Assembly: GCA_015680905.1 (NCBI GenBank)
Contig: CM027384.1
Coordinates: forward strand, 69,943,001 to 70,007,000
From: Coptis chinensis
Taxonomy: Eukaryota > Streptophyta > Magnoliopsida > Ranunculales > Ranunculaceae
Reading direction: 5' to 3'
DNA length: 64,000 nucleotides
The position numbers and the translations under genes are program-made. Every line of letters starts with the position of its first letter. The stretch's first letter is position 1. The notes below the pieces were generated by a model. The model was not told the origin of the DNA and did not search any database. It saw only the letters and a program-made list of their open reading frames with translations. Of this stretch, positions 55,807 to 64,000 are shown piece by piece.

Positions 55807-57282
55807 TATGTATGCAATATGTCTGACCTGCAATGTATTGGAAGATCGTAGAATTGAAGCTAAGTCAAAGAACATTACTAATGGATATCATCCTAAAATA
55901 GGGCCCAATTAACCATTTGGTCAATTGGTCCTTATCCTCCACAATGGGCTTTATCTAATGGCTTGCACTTGTCTAGAGAAAATCCACACGTATAATCTTT
56001 TTATTATAAGCAAACCCGCAAACCAGTGGAGATGCTATACTTTACAAATTATTATAACAAACTTTCTTTTCGTCATCACAAGTTCTCTACTTTGGGTTTC
56101 TCCAAGGCCATCTGTGCTCACCAAGCTGGTATCATGACATGATGGTGTCTATTTAGCTGTAAAAACAAATAAACTGAGCCAGCTCCTTTAATCATACATC
56201 AGCTGTTCACTGGAGAAAAGTAATATGTGGATCAGAACTCGTAGGCCTTACTATGTGCTAGTTTTAAAATGACAGAAATTAACAAAAATAATATCTACTG
56301 ACCGACAATATATTGGATATGTACGTAAAACCAATGACTTTGTGATAATTTTAAAGCTTCATGGAGTGAGAACCTCATCTGCACTTCCCCAACATATGAC
56401 CTGCCATATGCCATACGCCATACGCCCAAAAAAACAAGGAAACAAAAGCATTTTTTCTTACAAATTAACTCTAGCTTTATGCACTCGTGCACAAAATTGG
56501 AACTCATCGCAAATCACGCATTCTTAATTGAGGAAGATAAAGTGTGGAAACATTATTAAATGGACATGCATGTCCTTATCAACTATATATCATCGATCAT
56601 GTGCTCATTTCACCAACTTTAAGACCATTTCCTTGGGCGACGACCATCAGTTCTAGCAAATGGATTTCTAGATGTTAGGTCATCATCCAATGGCGTGACA
56701 TTGACTTACTTGCTTGAACTGAACGAACACTGAAGTGTTTTTGAATTGGTAGGTAAAGGTCACATGGCAAATTAAAGGTCATTCAAAGGTGCATTTCATC
56801 TGAACCCTATATACAGTTCTTCAGCCCACGTACTCTATTCGTGTTTATTCATAGGATAAATGACGAACACGATGAAGCTCTTGGTACAAAATTTCTAGAA
56901 ATATATAAGCTAGACATACAGCTGCAGCATTCGACGTGGATGTTTTACATGCACAATTATGAAAACATATGGAATCACGGGCGCCTACCTAAGAAGGCTA
57001 AGATATATATGTACCGTATTAGGTCAGGTTATTTTGTATGATTCAAGATTTGATTCGGAGAAGGGATGGGAAAAAGAGAGAAAGATAATGTACTGACTTC
57101 CCTGTTTGATGGATACAATGTTAGGCCAAAGTACGCTAGCTTACTGGTTGTCATTATCATTGTCTTCAACAGTTCAACTATTCAACGGCACTTCAACCTG
57201 AATATCATTATTGGTACTCACAACAGTCATGGCAGAGAATGTACTATATCTTCGGCTATATGATAAACTATGTCATCATGTT
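55807..57282. other. Intergenic DNA, no gene seen
   Basis: Several short open frames, none with a family motif. The tandem words GCCATATGCCATACGCCATA at about 56402 are the only local oddity. Confidence 0.5.
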
Positions 57283-57363
57283 GTTGATATGGCCGAGTTG
57301 GTCTAAGGCGCCAGATTAAGGTTCTGGTCCGAAAGGGCGTGGGTTCGAATCCCACTGTCAACA
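57283..57363 (+). tRNA. tRNA-Leu (anticodon AAG)
   Basis: The cloverleaf is complete. The acceptor stem GTTGATA pairs with TGTCAAC (one G-T pair). The D arm starts TGGCCGAGTTGG, and the anticodon stem CCAGA/TCTGG holds loop TTAAGGT with AAG at its centre. A long variable arm (TCCGAAAGGGC) is typical of class II tRNAs. The T arm GTGGGTTCGAATCCCAC is perfect. The A/B box sequences TGGCCGAGTTGG and GGTTCGAATCC are intact. The discriminator base is A, CCA is not encoded, and a TTTT stop lies a few bases downstream, as expected for Pol III. No intron. This is the one gene in the window that looks functional. Confidence 0.95.
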
Positions 57364-57829
57364 ATTGTTTTTATAACTTATGGTTTTTTCCCAACAAAGC
57401 CTGGACTATATAACTAATATATGGAGTATTGCGGCTGTGTTCTTAATTAAATTGTTTTATCTGTTTTTGGTTTATTATTAGAAGGTTAAATTCTTTTCGA
57501 GATGATTCAATATCATCCTAATGACCTATTAAGATTTAACCTAGGCTTCTCATGAAATTAACCAAATAGTATTTTGTAAAATTTAATTGCAATGAACTTT
57601 TTGTGTTTTTTAGTTTTGGCACTTCATAGAAAATTTGGTTCATTCCAAGAATTTGGAGGAAATATTCAAAATACAAAATACAAAGGTGTCAAGAATTTAA
57701 TTGTTCTATTTGGCAACCCCAAATAGAACAATTAAATTCTTACTCACAACTCTATACTTGACTCTAAATCTTTATCACTTTATAAAATCGCGAGTTCATC
57801 TACATTTCTGCAATAGTAAATTAATAATA
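57364..57829. other. Spacer between the tRNA and the inverted-repeat element
   Basis: AT-rich. Bases near 57690-57740 contain an inverted pair (AATTTAATTGTTCTATTTGG and its complement CCAAATAGAACAATTAAATT), a hairpin with about 20-bp arms. No gene seen. Confidence 0.6.
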
Positions 57830-58475
57830 TTAGGACACGTGCTACGCACGTTTACAATTGTCAAGACGTTATAATTGACCAAATTTTAGATAACGGCAAA
57901 TTCGTAAAGACACAAAACAAACATGGGCTAAACAGTGAATAGAAAAGTGACCAAGAGGGAAGAGCCAAGAGATACATAAAATCTCTACTACTTAAAAAAT
58001 CACAACCCTTATCTACAGTCGGCAATAGTTCTAAAACAATTTTTTTTTATCTATTTCTAATCTCTTGGTCATTTTTTCTCAGGACTGTTTTTCCCTCGTT
58101 AAAACTGTTAAATTCCAGCTAGCACATTGGTTTATAGATCAGTAAATCTCTAGACTTTTGAAGATAGAAATGTAATTATAAAATATTCTATTCGAAAATT
58201 TAGTCAACAATAGTGGTTGCACAGTTGCAAACATGCATAGCACATACCTTTTGCTAATATTATTAATCTACTATTACATAAATGTAGATGAGTCCGCAAT
58301 TTTATAAAGTAGTCAAGATTTTATGTATCTCTTGGCTCTTCCCTCTTGGTCACTTTTCTATTGATTGTTTAGCCCCTGTTTGTTTTGTGTATTTATATTT
58401 ATGAATTTGCCCCGTTTTCTAAAATTCGGTCAATTATAACACCTTGTGCACGTGCCTTTTGCTAGTATATTACAA
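57830..58475. mobile_element. Foldback-like element with long imperfect inverted repeats
   Basis: The left arm (57830-57985) contains GTTATAATTGACCAAATTTT, CACAAAACAAACATGGGCTA and GACCAAGAGGGAAGAGCCAA. The same sequences return in reverse complement at about 58310-58475, for roughly 150 bp of arm. A third, partial copy (58190-58310) repeats the beginning of the arm together with the sequence just outside it (57774-57829), also inverted. The left start TTAGGACACGTGCTACGCAC resembles a Helitron 3' end (hairpin, then CTAA before T) read on the minus strand. No coding sequence. It could be a foldback element or two Helitron ends in opposite orientation. Confidence 0.7.
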
Positions 58476-59231
58476 AAATATGGGGTATGAGGAATAGTGA
58501 TTTGGTGTCATATATGTTTTGTGTCCGTCACAAGGTTAGTTTAGTCTTTTCTTTATCTAGATAAATTTTAAAAAAAAGAGCGAGTAATTTCTTTCTCTGC
58601 TCAGTCTCTCTTTCGTTTATGTTGTCACCTCTCTCTCTCTCCCCCTTTCATTTTTGTTAAATCTTGGTCGGCTACTGTCAGAAATTTCGTAACTTAATTA
58701 CCTCCACCTCCCCCCAACAAATCTCTTTCTGTACGATATTGTTTCTGCTATAGTAATCTATTTCGACAAAACGGTGAGATTTTATGTTTTTTTTATCGTT
58801 TGTTTAATTAATTACTGACTTTGACTTTGACTTTTTTAGTACTTTTTCATAGCAGCTTGAATCTTCATAATAATCGTTAATAAGGCTCCTTTTGGCGCTA
58901 AAATGCAGCTATTATAATAAGTGGTCTGAAATTGTTTGTAACATGAAAAAGGCAGTAAAAGCTATAAGTTGTCTGTTTATTATACGTAAGAAAGGTTGTA
59001 ATACAATAACGTAAATATAATAAAACGTACATTTAGGAGCTGATCAATTACTTAAATTTTATTGTTTGTTTGGTTGTAGTTTAGTGTTCGTTGTTTATAA
59101 TTACTATTCGGATTGAATGCAATCTCCTATCCACCATATAATTCAAGAGTTTAATTTTAATCATTTATTCGTAATACTTAAGCACAACAAACCAATTAAA
59201 TTTCCTATTTATAATTCCTTTGTTAATTGAT
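58476..59231. other. AT-rich spacer, no gene seen
   Basis: CT-rich microsatellite-like run at about 58600-58650. I looked for 5' exons of the ADH-like pseudogene here and found none. Confidence 0.5.
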
Positions 59232-60490
59232 TAGAATCGTGGAAAGCTTAGGGGTGAAAGTAAGTGAAGTAAAAGAAGGCGATACTGTGGTTCCAACGTT
59301 TATACCGGATTGTTGAGAGTGCAAAGGTTGTCTGTTAGAAAAGAGCAACATATGTTCTAAGTTCATTCCCTTTTAGTATCTCTCCTTGGATGCCAAGAGA
59401 TGAGACAAGTAGATTCATAGACAATAAAGGGGGAAGTGGTGTACCATTTTATAAATGTATCGAGTTTTAGTGATGTCGCACATTTGACGAAGATCGACCC
59501 ATCAGTTCCTTCAAATAGTGCGTGCAGTGCCTCTTTAGTTGCAGAGTATCAATAGGTAACAAGGAGTCACTGTTCGGAATAAAATAGATCTAATAGCATG
59601 TGAACTACCATTAATCTTTACTATAAATTGTCTGCAGGTGTGGGGGCTACTTGCAAAACTGCTCACGTAGAAGCGGGATCTACCGTGGCTATATTCGGGA
59701 TAGAAGCCATTGGTCTGGCAGTATGTTGATTCTTAATAGCAACAACTTTGACATATCTTTCAATCGAGCAATCAGACTCTCGCATCTTCATTAATGAGGT
59801 GTAACAGAGAAAAACACTGTTCTTATTGCATTCCAGTAGAGATATTAGGAATTACTGCAAGTAATACACAAATGTCATATCACCAAAAATATGGTCCTAC
59901 GTACTATAAGTTTATTATAACAGGTTGGAGAGGGAGCAAGGCTTTGTGGAGCTGCTAGATAGAATTATTGGTGTGGACTTAAATCCGAATGAATTTGAAC
60001 TTGGTATGGATTAATCTCACCCTGTTTTCTCTGATGGATTTTAGGCATTTAGGAACATGAAGAGCTTAGCATGTATTGGTTGTACAATTAGTCAGCTGTC
60101 ACTACTTCATCGAAAAGAATAAAATCATATTGATTGGATGACTAACTATAGGTTCATCTATCAGCCACTTTTCTTTATTAACAATGACTTTATCTTTTTC
60201 TGAACCATTTACCATTCATACCGCTGGGTCGTGCAAGAAAAAAAGTTGGAGTCACAGGCTTTATTAACACAAATGATTGTACTAATAAACTTAGTGAGGT
60301 AATATTTTCAAACTTTACAAATATTACATTGAAATAACTTGGTTTTTTGGAGCTACAACTTGATTACCTTCTCTATATGTTGGGAAAAAAAAAAAGTTGA
60401 AGCAAAATATTCGCTATTTGTGTTAAGCAAGTCATTAATGAAATACAGATGGGGGTGCAGACAATTGCTATGAATGTGTTGGATCAGAAG
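59232..60490 (+). pseudogene. Alcohol dehydrogenase-like (zinc ADH family) pseudogene
   Basis: Exon pieces in order: VESLGVKVSEVKEGDTVVPT, FIPDC, in-frame TGA, ECKGCLLEKSNICSKF (the four-Cys structural zinc loop, first Cys pair split by the stop). Then, after a frameshift, SPWMPRDETSRF; SDVAHLTKIDPSVPSNSACS; VGATCKTAHVEAGSTVAIFG then IEAIGLAV (coenzyme-binding Rossmann turn, GxGAxGLA with one Gly changed; 59639-59720); VGEGARLCGAARIIGVDLNP (59924-60000); GVTGFINTNDCTNKL (60250-60295); DGGADNCYECVGSEDL (60445-60490). The N-terminal catalytic zinc exons are absent, as is everything after the last piece, where the LINE follows. Intron structure is retained, so this is a non-processed, truncated copy of a plant ADH-like gene. 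Confidence 0.9.
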
Positions 60491-61084
60491 ACTTAACACC
60501 TAATAATGGGGACCTTAAGTGGGTGATTGGGGGTCACTTAAGCGTATTCTATTTCCTTGTTCCAGTGCACCAAAGCTTTTCACAAATAGTAAAATTAAGT
60601 AGGTGAGAATTCTTATCTTTAGTTTCTCTCCAGTTTTATCCAAAAAAGGTAAAGAAAGTCATCCTCTTCTTTCTCAACTGAGAAATCAAACCAGTTTAAT
60701 CTCTCTTCTCTTCTTTTCTCATCTAAACTTAAGCTTGCTTCCTTATATGGTAAAATCCTACATTGCTTACAGTGAGAGTTCTCATAAGGAAGTAGTTTTC
60801 GAAATTTATGGCTTCTTCCAGTAACCCTGGTAACACAAACTAAATGGCTTCGGTTTCTTTCGGGTTTGGTTCTGGAAGACACCAAGTGAGTTTTCCTGTA
60901 CGTAGTGGTGTGGAATCATCTAGGCAAGGAGAAAGTAGAAATTGAGCTGTGGCTTCCAATGTCAATACAGGACTAAGCTCTAGTAATCCAAACCAAGAGA
61001 GTGCTCGTGGTAACTCGTGGAGTTCTCTGTTTGGTAGAATGGGCGCCCAGGAGTCTAATGTAGTCTTTAAGGCATTTCTCCCCC

Positions 61085-62392
61085 ATAATCATTGATGGAG
61101 TAGCCCAAGTTCCTGTTGAACTAGTTAAACAAGGAGTTAAGTACTGGGATGAGCACCTGGTGGGGTATTTTCTGGATAAAAGGTTGTCTTTCCTCACGGT
61201 AAAGGATGTGCTAGAGAAACGGTGGAAACTGAAAGGGTCGATTGATATTACTACTGATAAAGATCTGTTTTACATGAGTTTTACGAGTTTTGAAGATCGG
61301 CAAATGGTCTTGGAAAGTGGACCAGTGTTCATCGCGGGTAGGGTGCTTTTTATAAAGCCATGGTCAGTGGAGGCAGATAACTTTAGAAACGAGGTGGCCA
61401 CTATTCCGGTGTGGGTAAAGCTGTTGGACGTACCAAAGGAGATGTGGACCTTTGAAGGTCTACCATATCTCACAAGTTTGATTGGAGGGACTCCAAAGTT
61501 CATGGATGATGCGACTGCTAAATGCAAAATATTATCCTTTGCTCAATTTTGCATTGAATTCCCTGTCAATCACAGTTACAAAGAATCTATCAAGATTAAA
61601 GCGGGAGCTCGAGAAATTGTCATCCCTCTAGAGTACCCATGGAAGCCGCTATCCTGTGAAAAATGTAACTATTTTGGGCATGTCACAAATCGGTGTGGAG
61701 TAAGGACCACGAGGGTGTGGACACAAAGGCAAACTGGGCAAACTAATGGTACAAAAGCTAGTAGAGAAGAGCCTACACAGAGGGTCACAGCGGGTACAGT
61801 TACTGGGCCACAAAATGGGAACACCAATGAACAGGGGGCAGTAGAAAGAGTATTGCCAATTGTCAGTGTAGTTGATTCACACGAGAGTAGGCATCAAGAA
61901 GTTAATGCTAGGACAGGTAGTGAACTCGAGGTGTTGAAGTCAAGTAGGAGTGAGCAATCACAGCGAGCATCGGAGGAACATGATTATGAAGGGGTGGGTA
62001 ACCATGGAGGTACTAGTATCCAACTTGTATCACCTGGAAGAGTCGAATGCTCCTTCCCAGAGAATATTACAAACCCAGAGGAACAAGCACTGGTTGTAGT
62101 GCAAGCACCCCCTCTCCCTCTTTGCAGAATTGAACATCCGACAGCTAGTGAGTTTATAGCTGTGAGAAATATCTTTGAGGAGTTGGCTGACATGGAAGAT
62201 GATGACTTATCAGATCCAGAACCTGAGTTGTTCAGTGACAGCCAGCCCACGCCAAATCCGCTGAGTAGGATTATTGAAAGTTCATCAGTCCAAACTAGAG
62301 CACAAAAGAAAAAGAACACTGAACAGCAAACAACCTCTGGGAAGAGTGGTAGGGGCAGGGTAAAAGGTCGTGGTAAACGACGAGGTCACTAA
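61085..62392 (+). CDS. LINE ORF1 protein: DUF4283 and CCHC zinc knuckle
   Basis: The frame is open from about 61085 (IIIDGVAQVPVELVKQGVKY) to the stop at 62392; the true start is upstream and broken. The DUF4283 region includes KDVLEKRWKLKGSIDITTDK, VLESGPVFIAGRVLFIKPWS and TIPVWVKLLDVPKEMW. A CCHC-type zinc knuckle follows (CEKCNYFGHVTNRC, about 61660-61700). A long polar, low-complexity tail ends in basic GRGRVKGRGKRRGH. This is the nucleic-acid-binding first ORF of plant L1 elements. More than 400 codons without a stop suggests a fairly young copy, in contrast to the damaged ORF2. Confidence 0.88.
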   Translation: MIIDGVAQVPVELVKQGVKYWDEHLVGYFLDKRLSFLTVKDVLEKRWKLKGSIDITTDKDLFYMSFTSFEDRQMVLESGPVFIAGRVLFIKPWSVEADNFRNEVATIPVWVKLLDVPKEMWTFEGLPYLTSLIGGTPKFMDDATAKCKILSFAQFCIEFPVNHSYKESIKIKAGAREIVIPLEYPWKPLSCEKCNYFGHVTNRCGVRTTRVWTQRQTGQTNGTKASREEPTQRVTAGTVTGPQNGNTNEQGAVERVLPIVSVVDSHESRHQEVNARTGSELEVLKSSRSEQSQRASEEHDYEGVGNHGGTSIQLVSPGRVECSFPENITNPEEQALVVVQAPPLPLCRIEHPTASEFIAVRNIFEELADMEDDDLSDPEPELFSDSQPTPNPLSRIIESSSVQTRAQKKKNTEQQTTSGKSGRGRVKGRGKRRGH

Positions 62393-62409
62393 ACAATTTT
62401 TTTTTCCCA

Positions 62410-64000
62410 ATGATAAGAGTGTGTAGTTGGAATGTAAGAAGGTTAAATGATACCACTAAAGCGAGGAATTTGAATAGGTTCCTTATGGATAACAGGATCA
62501 GTTGCATGAGTCTTTTGGAAACGAAGGTAAAGATGGAGAAGTATATCAATATTGCCGGTCTGGTTTGCCTATCTTGGGCAGTCGTACATAATTACTCGAG
62601 TGATGAACATGGAAGAATATGGATTACATGGGATACTAGTATTTTGAATGTACAGAGAGAAGTGGAAGGAGCACAATTCATCCACTGCAAGGTCACTAGT
62701 TTATAGCATGGGTTTTGTTTCTCCTTAACTGTTATCTATGCGAGTAACAAAAGTCAAGATAGGCTTCTTTTGTGGGAAAAGTTGAAGGTGATAAGTGTGG
62801 GAACCCAATGACCTTGGTGTGTCATGGGAGACTTTAATAATGTTCTCTTTTCCTTTGAGAGGGCAGGCGACAAAGCTGTTCACCCGAGGGAAACTCTGCC
62901 TTTTGCAAACTGCCTAAATGTAGCAGGTCTGTTTGATCATGCATCTTCTGGTAGCTTTTATACATGGAATACTGGTGGCGATAGCATCAGGAAGTGGTCA
63001 AAGATCGATAGATGTCTGATAAATGCTACTTGGACTTCTATTCCTTTAGTAACAAAGGTTGAGTTTCTCACTCAAGGTCTTTCTGATCACTGCCCGGTGG
63101 TTATGACCTTTTTGGCGGTAGATAGAAGGCATCCTCTTTTTCGATTCTGTAATGTTTGGACTTTGCACCAGGATTTTGTGCCTACTGTTAAAATAAGTTG
63201 GGATATAGCTGATCATGGGAGCCCTCCTTTCATGTTATCACGAAAGCTCAAACGTTTAAAAGATTTGTTGAAGGGTTGGGCAAGATCTTTTAGAAATGAC
63301 ACTCAGTGGCTAGTGGCGGAAATAAGTACAGAATTGAGAGAGATTCAAGAAAGGCTTAACCAAAGCCCTTTAAATATTTCTCTTAGTGCACAGGAGTATA
63401 GTTAATTGGAGAAGTTGTGTCTCTTAATTAAACTGGAGGAAGCAGAGCTGTACCATAAAACTGATATTGACTGCCTAAGCTTTGGGGATAAAGGTAGTGC
63501 ATTTTTCTTCAATACTCTAAAGGAGAAACAAACCAGAAACCATGTATGGAGTATCATTGATGTGCAAGGTACTAGTAGAGAAGGAAAAAAATCCAGTGGC
63601 AGAAGCTTTTATAGAATATTACAAAGATTTGCTTAGGGTGACTTCTTCGGCATACTGTGATACTGAATTTCTGAATGGTGTACAAGTGGCTGAGGTAAAT
63701 CTTAGTACTACCCAATTCTTAGTTGCCCCGATTAGTGATACGGAGATCAAAGAAGCACTGATATGGAGGATAATAAGGCCCCAGGTCCGGATGGATTTAG
63801 TGCTTGTTTTTTCAAGAAAAGTTGGGATACCGTTGGAGAGGATTTCATTAAAGCTATAAAGTACATCTTTAGCCATAAGCAGATTACAGGAGGTATAAAC
63901 TCTACATTTTTTAGTATTATTCCTAAAATGAAAAATGTCACTCATGTTTCTTCCTTTAGGCCTATTGCATGTTGTAACATTGTGTATAAATGCATCTCCA
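62410..64000 (+). pseudogene. LINE ORF2 (endonuclease and start of reverse transcriptase), disrupted
   Basis: ATG 62410 starts MIRVCSWNVRRLNDTTKARN, the AP-endonuclease N-terminus, with LLETKV (catalytic Glu), GDFNNV (catalytic Asp-Asn) and LSDHCPV (catalytic His) all present. Three stop codons interrupt the same frame (62704-62706, about 62812 and 63403-63405). Frameshifts occur near 63560-63640 and 63760. The reverse transcriptase begins with NKAPGPDGFSACFFKKSW and SSFRPIACCNIVYKCIS at the window edge. ORF2 cannot give a full protein. Confidence 0.9.

Larger units (their letters stand above)
60590..64000 (+). mobile_element. L1-type LINE, 5' part (continues beyond the window)
   Basis: ORF1 and ORF2 of a plant L1-type LINE lie head to tail with 17 bp between them. 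The 5' edge is approximate; the element begins somewhere after the ADH-like pseudogene ends. The 3' half of the reverse transcriptase and the poly-A tail are outside the window. Confidence 0.9.

Overview
The window is nuclear DNA of a flowering plant, probably a eudicot. The evidence is AT-rich sequence, GT-AG introns, fragments of typical plant genes (cellulose synthase, DYW-type PPR, vacuolar sorting receptor) and plant transposon families. I cannot name the species. I see no intact host protein-coding gene. Almost everything recognisable is a transposable element, or a piece of a host gene carried inside one. The only gene that looks functional is a tRNA-Leu(AAG) at 57283-57363.

Region 1 (512-24204) is one CACTA (En/Spm) transposon of about 23.7 kb. 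It begins and ends with the same 10-bp terminal inverted repeat, is flanked by a 3-bp duplication (ATG), and has subterminal arrays of a CATCACTT / AAGTGATG motif at both ends. On the minus strand it carries a TNP2-like transposase gene (16858-20520) and a TNPA-like second gene (13985-16616), both damaged. The remainder is packed with exon-intron fragments of at least eight host genes: M1 aminopeptidase, dynamin-related protein 1, HSP90, type I inositol polyphosphate 5-phosphatase, a KIN-7 kinesin, mitochondrial ribosomal protein S9, cellulose synthase and an NCL-type Na+/Ca2+ exchanger. All but the exchanger lie in the same orientation as the transposase genes.

Region 2 (24205-30219) is mostly non-coding. 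It holds an RLK pseudogene fragment, a 38-bp tandem repeat, degenerate telomere-like DNA and the 5' end of a Helitron.

Region 3 (about 30090-55800) is a tail-to-head series of Helitrons, all pointing left. A 5' end stops at 30219, a short element fills 30220-31076, and a large element starts at 31077 and runs to about 55.8 kb. The large element has a broken Rep/helicase gene (46934-52468), an RPA1-like gene (38992-41221) and an ORF with a dsRNA-binding-like segment plus coiled coil (31382-31990). It also holds plus-strand fragments of host genes: vacuolar sorting receptor, CYP87-like P450, RRP5-like S1 domain, DYW PPR, MORC ATPase, mitochondrial carrier and a DUF547-like protein. An LTR retrotransposon without coding capacity (33231-38761, duplication GAAGG) sits inside the vacuolar sorting receptor fragment.

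Region 4 (55.8-64.0 kb) contains the tRNA, a large inverted-repeat element (57830-58475), an alcohol dehydrogenase-like pseudogene (59232-60490) and the 5' part of an L1-type LINE (from about 60.6 kb, cut by the window end).

The main point of interest is the contrast between two different transposon classes, side by side, that have each collected many host-gene pieces: sense to the transposase genes in the CACTA element, antisense to Rep/helicase in the Helitron.
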